Positions 11,341 to 22,985 of a DNA stretch of 64,000 bases are shown one piece after another (positions within the stretch are counted from its first letter, which is position 1; the number at the start of each line of letters is the position of its first letter). The DNA comes from Okapia johnstoni (Eukaryota; Chordata; Mammalia; Artiodactyla; Giraffidae): the NCBI GenBank assembly GCA_024291935.2, contig CM044315.1, forward strand, positions 73,638,385 to 73,702,384. Reading direction: 5' to 3'. The notes beneath the pieces were generated by a model. It worked only from the letters and a program-made list of their open reading frames with translations, ran no database searches and was not told the DNA's origin. The position numbers were made by a program, and so were the translations under genes.

Positions 11341-11889
11341 GATTTCATTTAGTTGGAATATATGTAACAATATAAAATAAATGGGATCCATTACTATATT
11401 ATATTGTATATATCTGTTTATGTGAATAGTTTAACATAATTTCTATATATATATACATAGATGTGTGTATATCTTAATATATATGTAAGAATGAATGAAA
11501 TCATAACTTCCATTTATTAGCCTGAGTCTTGAAGGTTGATGTTAACATTCCTGTTTTATAAGAATAGAAATATGGCTTCACATGGCTACTCAGGGGGTAA
11601 AGCCAGTATTTAAATTATATACTAGTTGCCTCTATTAGGTTGGGAGAGGGAACTATGTCATTTTTTGTTCTGAGATTCTCTTCTCAGTGTATAAAAACAA
11701 GAGAATGGGAGAAGACTTATCTTCAATGCCTTTAGCATCCATGTGTACTTTTATAAGGAAGTAGCTATTCAATGATCTTTCTTCCTAATTTAGATTTAGA
11801 AAGGAACAATTGGGAAGTGTCCTGTATACCAGAAACAGTGATCTAATCACAAAACAATTTTAAATAAAAAAAGTAACCAACACTATTGA

Positions 11890-12330
11890 AGTGACAGAGA
11901 CTCTTCTAGACCCAACTCTAGTCAGGCTCCTCTAAGCCCTCAAGGCTCTAACTTTGGGCTTTGTGCTTGACCTACTTTTTTCAGTTTCAGCAAGAATCGA
12001 GTTGAATTAGTTTAGCCAGAGTCCCCCTCCCTTAGTATCTGACCACCTTGGCCTGCCTTAAGCAGAAATCCTATCAATGTTTTTAGCCAGAATTTCCTTT
12101 TATCCCTGATGTTTCCTCTTTGTAATTTTCCATCCACTGTCTCCCACCCTGTTCCTTGCCCATAAATCCCCCCTTGTCCTTTTTTGTATAATACAGAGTG
12201 AAGTCCAGTTCTATACTGAGTCTCTTGTCTCCTACTGCAATAGGTACTGAATAAAATATGCCTTCACTGCTTTGTCTGATTCTTGTTTTCTCTGACTTGA
12301 AGATATCTAATGCAGAAGCAGATATGAAAA
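11890..12330 (+). mobile_element. Probable solo LTR of an old endogenous retrovirus
   Basis: The order is LTR-like: a C-rich stretch, CCCATAAATCCCCCC near 12161 and GTATAATAC near 12186 as promoter-type elements, a GAGTCTCTTGTCTCCT part, then GAATAAAATATGCC near 12250 as polyadenylation signal and a short tail. No internal viral genes are beside it. Family not identified; an ERV1-type LTR is most likely. Confidence 0.45.
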
Positions 12331-12339
12331 TCTAGTATC

Positions 12340-14482
12340 TTCTGTTGAGCCAGATTTTTTTAATATACTTTTTTTAGACTAGTTTTAGGTTCACATCAAA
12401 AAACTGAGCAGAAGGTACAGAGATTTACCATATACCCCTGCCCCCATACGTGCATAACCTCCCCCATTATCAGCACCCTGCACCAGACCAGCTTATTTGT
12501 TTATTTTTGGCTGCGCTAAGTCTTCATTGCTGCAAGTGTGCTTTTTCTACTTGTGGCGAGTGGGGTCTTTCTAGTTATGGCCTCTCCTTGCAGTGGCTTC
12601 TGTTGTTACACAGCACAAGCTCTAGGCGTATGGGCTGAGTAGTTGTGGCCCATGGGCTTAGTTACTCTGCAGCATGTGAATCTTCCCAGACCAGGGATTG
12701 AACCCATGTTCCCTGGGTTCCCATGGTGGGCAGATTCTTAACCACTGGACCACCAGGGAAGTCCCAAACATTTGTTAAACTGGTAAGCTATCCCACAAAA
12801 TGCTTGTTTATGTTAGGGTCCACTCTTGGTGTTGTACATTCTATGGGTTTAGACAATTATATAATGATGTACATATACCATTATAGCATCATACAGAATA
12901 GTTTCGCAGCCCTAAAACTCTTCTGTACTCAGCCTATTCATTCCTCCTTTGGCAGCTACTGTCCTCCATGGTTTGATCTTTTTCAAAATGTCATATATTT
13001 AGAATCTTACAGCATGTAGTCTTTTCATATTGGCTTCTTTCACTTAAGTGAAAACTAAGATTCCTCTGTTTCTATTCATGCCTTGATGATTTCTTTTTAT
13101 CACTGAATAATGTTCCACTCTCTAGCTATCCCACAGTTTATTTATTCACTTATCCACAGAAGGACATTTTAGTTGCTTCCAAGTTTTGGCAATTATGGAT
13201 AAATCTACTATAAACATCTGTGTATAGGGGTCTTTTTCCCAATTATCTTTATTGTAGTAAAATACACAACATAAAATTTACCACCCTAGACATTTTAAGT
13301 GTAAAGTTCAATGTTAAATATGTTCACATTTTGCAACCATCATCAGCATCCATCTCCAGAACACTTTTCATCTTGTAAAACCAAAACTATCCATTAAACA
13401 ATAATTCTTCTTTTTCCCCTTCCCTCAGCTGCTGACAACCACCATCGTACTTTCTGTCTCTGATTTTGACTGCTGTAATTATTTTATATAAGTATAATCA
13501 CGCAGCATTTGTACTTTGTGACTGGCTTATTTCACTTAGCATAATGTCTTCAAGGTTCATCCTGGTATAGTATGTTGTAGAATTTCCTTCCTTTTTAAGG
13601 CTGAATAATATTACATTGTATGTATGTACCACATTTTGCTTATCCATTCATTCGTTGATGGACAATTGGGTTGTTTCCACATTTTAGCTGCTATGATCCT
13701 GCTATGAACATGGTTGTACAAATACCTTTTCAAGACCCTCATTTTTATTATTTGATTATGCACCAAGAGTGAAATTGCTGGATCATATGATAATTCTATG
13801 TTCAATTTTTTGAGTAACTGTCAGACTGCTTTTCCACAGTAGCTGTACCTTTTTATATTCCCTCAAACAATATGTTTGCAGGTTTCTATGTGAACTTGTT
13901 TTCAAGTAATTTGGCTAATATCAAGGAGCACAATTGCTGGATTGTATGGTAAAAGTATGTTCAGTTTGTAAGAAACTACCAAACTGTCTTCCAAAGTGGC
14001 TGTACCACCAGCAAAGAAGTATTCCTATTTCTCCATATCCTCACCAGTTTTTGGTGTTGACAGTGTTTGGGTTTGGGTTTTGGCCATTTTAATAGGCATG
14101 TAGTAGTATCTCATTGTTTAATTTCCATTTCCCTGAAACTGTCCTTTCATGTGCTTATTTGCCATCTGTATATTTTAACTGGTGAGGTGTTTGGCCAATT
14201 TTTTTTTAAAAAAAGGAGTCTTTTGCCGCTTCATAAAAATGTTCGAATCAGCTTGCTGATAACCTCAAAATAACTTGCTGGAATTTTGATTGGGATTCAT
14301 TGAATCTACAGATCAACTTGAGAAGAACTGACATCTGGACAATATTGAGTCTTCCAATCTATGAATGTGGATATCTATCTCTCTATTTACTTAGATTTCA
14401 TTATTCAGAATTTCATAGTTTTTCTTGTAGAGATCTTGTACATATTCTATTAGATATGTATCTAAGTATTTTGATAAATACT
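12340..14482 (-). mobile_element. Old L1 (L1M type), 3'UTR and ORF2 end, antisense
   Basis: Reading along the plus strand, this shows the familiar antisense L1M 3' sequence ('ttggtgttgtacattctatggg', 'gaatgtcatata' and 'ccaagttttggcaattatgg' type phrases). It then continues into ORF2 (ATTGAATCTACAGATCAA, near 14300). A second overlapping 3' end begins near 13235, so two fragments are probably merged. It is interrupted by a CHR-2 SINE and by BovB. Confidence 0.75.
12494..12766 (-). mobile_element. CHR-2-like SINE
   Basis: Antisense, from a TTTATTTTTGGCTGCGC start to the CCACTGGACCACCAGGGAAG end, with the ACCAGGGATTGAACCC B-box region between. ATTTGTT occurs at both edges and may be the target-site duplication. 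Confidence 0.8.
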
Positions 14483-16460
14483 TAGTGACATTGTACAGAA
14501 GACAGGGATCAAGACCATCCCCAAGAAAAAGAAATGCAAAAAAAGCAAAATGGCTGCCCGAGGAAGCCTTACAAATAGCTGTGAAAAGAAGAGAAGCGAA
14601 AAGCAAAGGAGAAAAGGAAAGATATACCCATTTGAATGCAGAATTCCAAAGAATAGCAAGGTGAGATAAGAAAGCCTTCCTCAGCAATCAATGCAAAGAA
14701 ATAGAGGAAAACAATAGAATGGGAAAGACTAGAGATCTCTTCAAGAAAATTAGAGATACCAAGGGAACATTTCATGCAAAGATGGGCTCAATAAAGGACA
14801 GAAATGGTATGGACCTAACAGAAGCAGAAGATTTTAAGAAGAGGTGGCAAGAATACATAGAAGAACTGTACAAAAAAGATCTTCACGACCCAGGTAATCA
14901 CAATGGTGTGATCACTCACCTAGAGCCAGACATCCTGGAATGTGAAGTCAAGTGGGCCTTAGGAAGCATCACTACAAACAAAGCTAGTGGAGGTGATGGA
15001 ATTCCAGTGGAGCTATTACAAATCCTAAAAGTTGATGCTGTGAAAGTGTTGCACTCCATATGTCAGCAAATTTGGAAAACTCAGCAGTGACCACAGGACT
15101 GGAAAAGGTCAGATTTCATTCCAATCCCAAAGAAAGGCAATGCCAAAGGATGCTCAAACTACCACACAATTGCACTCATCTCACATGCTAGTAAAGTAAT
15201 GCTCAAAATTCTCCAAGCCAGGCTTCAGCAATACGTGAACTATGAGCTTCCAGATGTTCAAGCTGGTTTTAGAAAAGGCAGAGGAACCAGAGATCAAATT
15301 GCAAACATCTGCTGGATCATCGAAAAAGCAAGAGAGTTCCAGAAAAACATCTATTTCTGCTTTATTGACTATGCCAAAGCCTTTAACTGTGTGGGTCACA
15401 ATAAACTGTGGAAAATACTGAAAGAGATGAGAATACCAGACCACCTGACCTGCCTCTTGAGAAACCTGTATGCAGGTCAGGAAGCAACAGTTAGAACTGG
15501 ACATGGAACAACAGACTGGTTCCAAATAGGAAAAGGAGTACGTCAAGGCTGTATATTGTTACCCTGCTTATTTAACTTCTATGCAGAGTACATCATGAGA
15601 AACGCTGGGCTGAAGAAGCACAAGCTGGAATCAAGATTGCTGGGAGAAATATCAATAACCTCAGATATGCAGATGACACCACCCTTATGGAAGAAAGTGA
15701 AGAAGAACTAAAGAGCCTCTTAATGAAAGTGAAAGAGGAGAGTGAAAAAGTTGGATTAAAGCTCAATATTCAGAAAACTAATATCATGACATCTGGTCCC
15801 ATCACTTCATGGGAAATAGATGGGGAAACAGTGGAAACAGTGGCTGACTTTATTTTTGGGGGCTCTAAAATCACTGCAGATGGTGATTGCAGCCATGAAA
15901 TTAAAAGATGCTTGCTCCTTGGAAGGAAAGTTATGACCAACTTAGACAGCATATTAAAAAGCAGAGACATTACATTGTCAACAAAGGTCTATCTAGTCAA
16001 GGTATGATTTTTCCAGTAGTCATGTATGGATGTGAGAGTTGGACTATAAAGAAAGCTGAGCGCTGAAGAATTGATGCTTTTGAACTGTGGTGTTGGAGAA
16101 GACTCTTGAGAGTCCCTTGGACTGCAAGGAGATCCAACCAGTCCATCCTAAAGGAGATCAGTTCTGGCTGTTCATTGGAAGGACTGATGCTGAAGCTGAA
16201 ACTCTAGTACTTTGGCCATCTGATGGGAAGAGCTGACTCATTTGAAAAGACCCTGATGCTGGGAAAGATTGAAGGCAGGAGGAGAAGGGGACGACAGAGG
16301 ATAAGATGGTTGGATGGCATCACTGACTCAATGGACATGGGTTTGAGTGGACTCCGGGAGTTGGTGATGGACAGGGAGGCTTGGCGTGCTGCGGTTCATG
16401 GGGTTGCAAAGAGTTGGGCACAACTGACCAACTGAAATGAACTGAACTGAACTGAACTGA
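14483..16460 (+). mobile_element. BovB LINE, 5'-truncated (2 kb)
   Basis: The insertion carries the reverse transcriptase part of the RTE-clade ORF: a QAGFRKGRGTRDQ stretch near 15260, AFN..GHNKLW, a GVRQGCIL motif near 15535 and the catalytic YADD at about 15666-15677. It ends in tandem GAACT units at 16436-16460. The frame is broken: a TGA replaces a Trp codon at about 15088, and a frame change occurs near 15625. It sits within old antisense L1. Non-functional but among the longest BovB copies here. Confidence 0.93.
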
Positions 16461-17060
16461 TTTTCTTTATTGATTTCTTGTTTTCAATTTTATTGATTTC
16501 TGCTCTTATTTTTATTATTTCTTTTATTTATCACCTTTGGATTTAATTTTCTCTTCTTTTTCTAGTTTCCTAATGTGGAAACTTAGGTGACTGATTTTAG
16601 ATCTTTTTTCTTTCCTAATAGATGCATACAATGCTCTAAATTTCCTTTGAAATTGTGCTTTGCTGCATCCCACAAATTTTGATAAGTTTGGTTTTCATTT
16701 TCATTTAGTTAAGAATATTGTTTAATTTCTCTTGAGATTATTTAGGAGTGTGTTGTTTAATCAAAGAGTTCTTAGGGATTTTCTGTTATTGGTTTCTAGT
16801 TTAATTCCACTGTGGTCTGAGAGCAAATATTGTATGACTTCTTTTAAAATTTGTTGAGGTGTTTTCTAGCCCAGTATATGGTTTATCTTGGTGAATGTTT
16901 TATGTGAACTTGAACAGAATGTGTATTCTGCTGGTTGTGGATAAAGTAGTCCATAGATACCCAGTATACCCATTTGATTGATGGTGCTGTTGAGTTCAAA
17001 CATGTGCTTACGAATTTTCTGCTAGATGCCTTCATTTCTGACAAAGTGGAGCCAAATATT
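16461..17060 (-). mobile_element. Old L1 ORF2 fragment, antisense
   Basis: Antisense ORF2 text is recognisable by 'ttccactgtggtctgagagc' near 16806 and a GAATGTGTATTCTGCTG phrase near 16918. It probably belongs to the same L1M copy as the segment before the BovB, with part of ORF2 missing between. Confidence 0.75.
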
Positions 17061-17284
17061 AAAGAGAGATTACAAAAATATAGAAGATTTTTCTTGGAAA
17101 TATAGTTATTTTTCATAAAAATATGTTAGTTATATTAACATGTAATGGAATTAATATTGTGATTTAAAGGGATTAAATACATATTTCATATTTCTCAGTT
17201 TTATTTTCTAACATGACAGACATGCTAGATAGAATTTATATAAACAAAAGCTCAATGAAGTCCTTAATAATTTTAAAAAGCATA

Positions 17285-17530
17285 CAGTGGTTCTGAGATT
17301 AAAAGTTTGAGAACTGCTATTCTAAATCTTCCCCACTCAAGTGTGTTCCACGGATTGCACTACCTAACTCACTTGGGAGCTTCTTAGAAATGCAAACTCA
17401 AAAAAAAGAAAAAAAAAAGGAAAGAAGTGCAAGCTTTCAGGCCCCACACAAGACTGAATAAATAAGAATGTACATTTTCATGATCCTTTGATGATTTAGA
17501 TGCCCATTAAAGTTAGAGAAACACTGGTCT
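17285..17530 (+). mobile_element. MER5-type hAT DNA transposon fragments
   Basis: A tail reading TTTGAGAACTGC near 17309 is followed by a body with 'ggagcttcttagaaatgcaa' and ends 'gttagagaaacactgg', the typical layout of MER5A-like elements. An A-rich expansion (17399-17423) sits inside. Confidence 0.6.
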
Positions 17531-17699
17531 AGAGGTGTTAAAAAAATCATCCTTACACTTAAAGTTTATAGAATGACTAGGAGCAGCAAGGGAGGACTGA
17601 TGACCAAGGACTCAGGCAGACAGGAGAACGTGGATCAAATAATAGTAGAGAGAAACGTTATGACCTGCTGGGAAACTGCAAACAGAACATATCTAGACT

Positions 17700-19671
17700 T
17701 TTGATAACATTCTTTTTCAATTTTTAAAAATTGTGCTAAAATACTTGTAACATAAAGTTTACCATATTAACCATTTTTTTGTGTGTGTAGTTCAGTGGTT
17801 TTAAACACCACAATCCATTTCCATACCTCTTTTTATCCTGTAAAACTGAAACCCTGTACCTACTAAACAATAATTCTCCAGTTATCACCATGAACAAGGG
17901 TTCCAATTTCTCCACATCCTTGCCAATATTAGTTGTTGTCCATTTTTCTGATAGAAGACATCCTAATGAGTGTGAAGTCATAACTCATTATAGTTTTTAT
18001 TTACATTTTCCTAACGATCAGTGATGCTGAGAATCTTTTCATGTGCTTCTTGGCTATTTGTATATCTTCTTAGGAGAAATATCTATTCATGTACTTTGCC
18101 TATTTTTGAAGGTTGCTTTTTTATTGTTGAGCTTTAAAAGTTCTCTATAGAGTCCATAATACTGTTCTATTTATCTGTGTCTCTTTCGATGTCTCGCATA
18201 CAGGGTTATCTTTACCGATTGATGGAAGCATGTAAATTATCATATGTGAAACGAATCGCCAGTCCAGGTTCAATGCATGATACAGGGTGCTCGGGGCTGG
18301 TGCACTGGGATGACCTGGAGGGATGGGATGGGGAGGGAGGTGGAAGGGGGGTTCTGGAAGGGGAAAACATGTACACCCATGGTGGATTCATGTCAATGTA
18401 TGGCAAAACAAATAAAAAATAATAATAATAAAAAAAATTTAAAAAAAAATAATAAAAGAACAACAACAAAAAGTTCTCTATATACTTTGTATATTAATGC
18501 CTTAAAGATAAATGATTTGCCAATATATTCTCCTATTCTGTTGTTTTCCTTTTTACTCTGTTATAGTGCCTTTTGATGCATATGATTTTAAAATTTTCAT
18601 GAAGTATTATTTGTCTAATTTTTCTTTTGTTACTTATGCCCTTAGTGTCACAGAAAATAATTTCCAAGTTTAATGTCATGAAGCTTTTGTCCTATTTTCT
18701 TCTAAGAGTTTATTGTTTTAGGTTTTACATTTAGGCCTTTGATCCATGAGGAATGTTTTTTTATATGATGTTGGCTGAAAGTCTAACTCCATTATTTTGC
18801 ATATATATGTCCATTTTCCCCAGAATCATTTGTTGAAAAGCTTGCTCTTTCTCCATTGAGTGGTCTGGAGACTTTTGTCAAAAATCACTTGACCATATAT
18901 GTCATATTTTATTTCTGGGCTCTATATTCTATTCCATTGATCTTTATGTCTGCATTTATGCCATTACCACACTATTTTGATTACTGTAACTTTATAGTAC
19001 GTTTTGAAATCAAGAAGTGTAAGTCTTCCAGTTTTGTTCTTTTTCAAAATTGTTTTGACTTCGTGGGGTCCCTTGAGATGCCATGTGAATTTTAGTATGC
19101 TTTTTCATATTTTTGCAAAAAAAATGTCGTTGGTATTTTGGTAGGGATCACATTGAATCTGTAAATTGTTTTGGGCAATATTGTCATTTTTTAACAATAT
19201 TAAATCTTCCATTCTATAAATATGAGGTGTTTCCATTTATTTATGTCTTATTTAATTTCTTTCAGCAATGTTTTATAGTTTTCATTGCACTTAACATCCT
19301 AAGTTAATTCCTAAGTATTTTATTCTTTTTGATGCTATTGTAAGAGAATTGTTTTTATAATTTCCTTTTCAAATTGCTCATTCTTAGTGTATAGAAATGC
19401 AACTGATTTTTGTGTTGACTTTGTATCCTGATTTTTTTGCTGAATTAATTAATTAGTTATAACAGACTTTTTTGTGGAATCTTTAGGATTTTCTACATGT
19501 AAATTATACCATCTGCAAATAGAGATATTTTTATTTCATCCTTTCCAATCTGGATGTTTCAATTTCTTTTTCTTGCCTACTTGCTCTGGCTACAACTTCC
19601 AGTACTATGTTGAATAGAAGTGGTGAAAGTAGGCATCCAAACTTACCTTGTTCCTGATCTTAGGGGAAAAG
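17700..19671 (-). mobile_element. Old L1 copy, 3'UTR to mid ORF2, antisense
   Basis: A second antisense L1M runs from a 3'UTR start near 17710 through ORF2 phrases (ATTAAATCTTCCATTCTATA near 19198, 'ctatgttgaatagaagtgg' near 19606) to a 'gatcttaggggaaaa' end. An L1-BT insertion at 18150-18468 interrupts it. Its 5' edge joins the PPP1R10 retrocopy directly. Confidence 0.8.
18150..18468 (+). mobile_element. L1-BT 3' end with 5' inversion (twin priming)
   Basis: Bases 18150-18220 are antisense L1-BT (rich in TCTGTGTCTC and ATACAGGGTTATC). From about 18224 the sequence turns to sense L1-BT 3'UTR (GATACAGGGTGCTCGGGGCT, TGATGTATGGCAAAACA-like end) and finishes in an AT-rich tail. The insertion is bounded by a perfect 14-bp duplication, AAAAGTTCTCTATA, at 18136-18149 and 18469-18482. 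Confidence 0.88.
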
Positions 19672-22148
19672 TTTTCAGTCTCCTCCATGGCTGTGGCCTC
19701 CATCATGCCCTCAGTGGCTCCACATTCCTCCCATGGCCAGGGCCATCATGGCTACAGTGCTCATGAGGGGGTTGCCCTCAATGGTTGTGGCCTTGATAAC
19801 CGGGAACATCATGAGGCTGGTGGCCACGGGGTCCATCTCCCATGTCCAAAGCCTTCATGGGGCCAATGGCTACCACCAGCATCCATTTCTCCACCAGGGC
19901 CTTTGTGGGGGCAATGTCCACTACCTTCAACCCCATGCCACTGCCAGGGCCTTTGTGGAGATGATGCCCACCATCTCCAACCACACCCCCACCAGGGTCC
20001 CCTCATCCACTTGGGAGTCATCCTTCAGAGAGACGTTTTCTGACCCCTCAGAATGGAGGAAGAGAAGGTTCATTTCCTTCTTGGCCACCATGGCCTGTAT
20101 GGTATGGTCCAGGACCTGATGCTGATCCCCCCACATCAGGTCACCCTGCATGGTGTCACATGGGCCATCCCAGAAGGGATCGCCAGCCCTGCCCTGGGAG
20201 AGGGTGGGGGACACAGGAAACGTGGACTCTCTGGGCTACCAGGACACCCAGGTCTCCATGGGGACCTGGCATAGGTTTCCTGGGTTCAGGGAGGAAGTGC
20301 TGCATGCCCTTGGGACCCTCAGGGCCTTCCAGTAAGAAACCACTGGCTATTGGACCAGGCCTGAATACAGGTGGCTCCAGCATCTGCTTGATCTTGTCTG
20401 AATAGTCTGGTTGCTTTGGCCTTCTTGTGAGGGCCAACTGTTAGGTCTACCCATGATGGAGGAGAGGCTCTCCTGCACATTGATGCCTCCTGCTCTAGGG
20501 TTCTGGGGACTCTTCCCATCAACCATGCTTCCAATAAAATTGGCCATAATAGGAGGCAATTTCAAACTGCCTTCCCCATCAGGTGAATCACAGACCCCTT
20601 AGGCTCCAGGGTCTCATCCATGGAACAATCTACATCTAGGGTGATGAGTGTGAGGAGGGGGAATAAGCTCCTAAGGCTCAGGATCAGGCTCATGAGGACT
20701 TTCCTTGTTTAGGAAGAACTCCTGAAAGATCCCCCCTCCTTCTCAGCCTGGATGTACCGGCTGTTGCTTCCAGGGATAATGAGAGGTGAAAGCAGCACCA
20801 GGGGCCTGGGGCGCATCCAGGGCATCTTCTCCTCCACGGTGTTGTGGCTCAGATGCCAGCCTATCTCAAACACGTGTTCACTCTGATGGTATCTTTCACT
20901 TAGCTGACTTGCCAAAGTCCTTGATCTTATTCACATTTACTCATTCAGTTTCATCCAGTTCAAAACAGAAATACTCTCTCAGTTTGCCCTCCTTTGGCCA
21001 CATCACAGCTTTCCTCTTCTTGCCTTTCCGAGTCAGCTGACTAGGACCTCTGGTACTCTCAAATGGCTTTGCATCCAGAGTTCTTGGCTCCAAAGAGGTG
21101 GTATCCATGAGCTCTGGGACTTCAGCAGGGGAAACTGGGGGCTCTGGACATTCTGTGTCCGTAACCTCAGAAGGAGTTGCTGACTGGCTCTGGGGAAGAA
21201 GTTTTGACTGTGCTTGGTCCTGTGCTTGTTTTCCCTTCAAATGGGCTTAACTTGGCAGCTGTGGGTGACAGCACCTTCTTCTTCTTCTTGATTTTGATGC
21301 CTGGAACAGAAGATGAATTGAGCACATCCAGAAAGCCCAGGCTTTCCATTGGCTGTGGTAGGATGATCTTCACTTAGATCTCTTTGGTGGCATTGGGTGT
21401 CGTATTGACACTTGAGGGGGACGGGTTTAAGGTTGTACTTGTCAGAAACCACCACTGCACTGGTATTCTTCACAGTCACCAAAGATGGGGGTCTCCAGCT
21501 CTAGTCCAGTGGAACTTGGTGTGAGACTGGGCACTGGGATGAGAAGAGACTTAGACTTCTCCCTCTTCTTCTCTGGGGCCTCCTGAGCCTGAGTCTCAGC
21601 CTTCACTTCTATCACTGGTTGCTCAGGAGGGTTGGTTTAACTCTCTCCCTCTTCTTTCTGTTTCTTTTATCTTTCTCAGCAGGCTGGGTAGAGTACTGCT
21701 CTGGGAGTGGATGACAGTCATCTGGTTGCTGATATGGACTGAGGCCAATTTCCAGAGCTCTTCATTCTCACTTGACTTTCTCAGTTGCTTCACCAGTTTG
21801 GCTGCGTTGTTCTGCTTGAGATGGTCTGCAGTGAGTGGGGATGATGCAGGATCAGTAGAATTTGCTGCAAGAGGGGAATGTTGTTGGTTGTTTTTTAATT
21901 TGTCAGCGAATTGTTAAGAAACTTGTAACTACCAGCATCAATAAACTTGACCAAGATTTCTGGTGAATGAGTCTGCAGCAGAATGTTTGCATAAGTGCGG
22001 TGACTCACCGTCTCTCATGCTTCCTTCATCAGACTGAATATCTTTGAAATCTCATCCATACTCTTGAGTTCCCCATCTTGGTTAAGGAAGCTATCCAGCA
22101 TCCTTAAGTTTAAGGACTCTCTTTGGGGCCTATGGGACCCAAACCCAT
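19672..22148 (-). pseudogene. PPP1R10: PPP1R10 (PNUTS) processed pseudogene
   Basis: PPP1R10 is the nuclear targeting subunit of protein phosphatase 1, acting in transcription termination and chromatin decondensation. Reading the minus strand from an ATG at 22148, successive frames match it in order: the N-terminal TFIIS-like region ([11 protein letters not shown], then [17 protein letters not shown]), a [14 protein letters not shown] stretch (about 21440), [20 protein letters not shown] (about 21310), the PP1-docking region with V-x-W ([17 protein letters not shown], about 20990), [11 protein letters not shown] (about 20380) and the C-terminal Gly/His/Pro-rich repeats of the HRPHEGPG type (20000-19740). 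There are no introns. Many frameshifts and stops occur, for example TGA after KEA near 22020. Homology stops just before the C-terminal CCCH finger, which is missing along with any 3'UTR and poly(A). No function expected. Confidence 0.93.
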
Positions 22149-22740
22149 GATCAAGTTTTTATCAGGCTCAGGTAGGGAGGAGGTTAAACTTTTGGAGGAA
22201 AAAAATAAAACAACCAATCAGAACCCAAAGTTCAATTATTTGGGGGAGCTCATTGGATCAAAAAGTCTCTTAAAAAAAATAAAGGCCAACTCAGCATGCA
22301 TCCCCCCCTCCCCACCTCCATGCAGGGAGTGGGTTCATAGAAAAAAAGTTCTGAGTGGATTCAGAAAAGTAAGTGCTGAATGAGTGAATTTGGGTGGGTT
22401 TAGGAAGGAAGCATGGTTAATTATTTTTGAAGTTATGTGGTAATGGTCCTTTAGCCACAGATTTCAAGTACCAGGCAGTGTGGGCTGGTAGGGTGGGCGA
22501 GATAGGTGGGAAGGGGTAGAAGACCCAAGTGGTTGGGCTGGTGACTGCTGTTTTCCTTTCCCCCTTTCTCTCAGGATCTTTTCAAGGGTTCAGACGTTGT
22601 TGTGACTTGTTTCTTTTTCCCTCATGCCGACTTGAGAAAATTTCAAACCCCTAAATAAATCCCAGAATCAAGCCTTCTATTTCTCTCTTCAATTCCATCA
22701 GAGAAAAAGAGAGGGAGAATAGGAGTGCCAGCCCTTTAAA
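22149..22740 (-). pseudogene. PPP1R10: Probable 5'UTR part of the PPP1R10 retrocopy
   Basis: The sequence upstream of the pseudogene ATG continues without a break and shows no repeat signature to about 22740. It has the pyrimidine/purine-patchy look of a UTR. I infer it is retrocopied 5'UTR; the boundary is a guess. Confidence 0.4.
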
Positions 22741-22985
22741 TCCCCTGGAATTCTGCTGTATGGGTAGAGGCTTGCAACAGGGTGGGAGGTACAGCTACGA
22801 CTGCCTGCCCTGCTGCTTTGTCTGCACCTCTGTGATCAGAAGCAAGTCTTCCACTCGAAGTTGCCAGCAAGTCTTCAATAGGTTACAGAGTTGCAAATAG
22901 TTACATGACGCAGATTCTGCTAGTGCAGTTGTTGCCAGGTGGGGAGATAGAATCCCGGTGCCTTCTACTTTGCCATCTTCCTAGA
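22741..22985 (-). mobile_element. Possible L1 5'UTR fragment
   Basis: On the minus strand it opens with GGAAGATGGCAAAGTAG, the way many mammalian L1 5'UTRs begin, followed by text such as 'aactatttgcaactctg' and 'cttgctggcaact' that resembles them. Similarity is from memory and weak. Confidence 0.35.

Noticed and set aside
15199..15711. 170-codon frame with reverse transcriptase motifs as a possible host gene or retron
   Set aside because: Clearly BovB ORF: truncated, frameshifted, and one of many copies in the window.
20156..20437. 93-codon minus-strand frame that looks gene-like
   Set aside because: It is an in-frame piece of the PPP1R10 retrocopy, not an independent gene.
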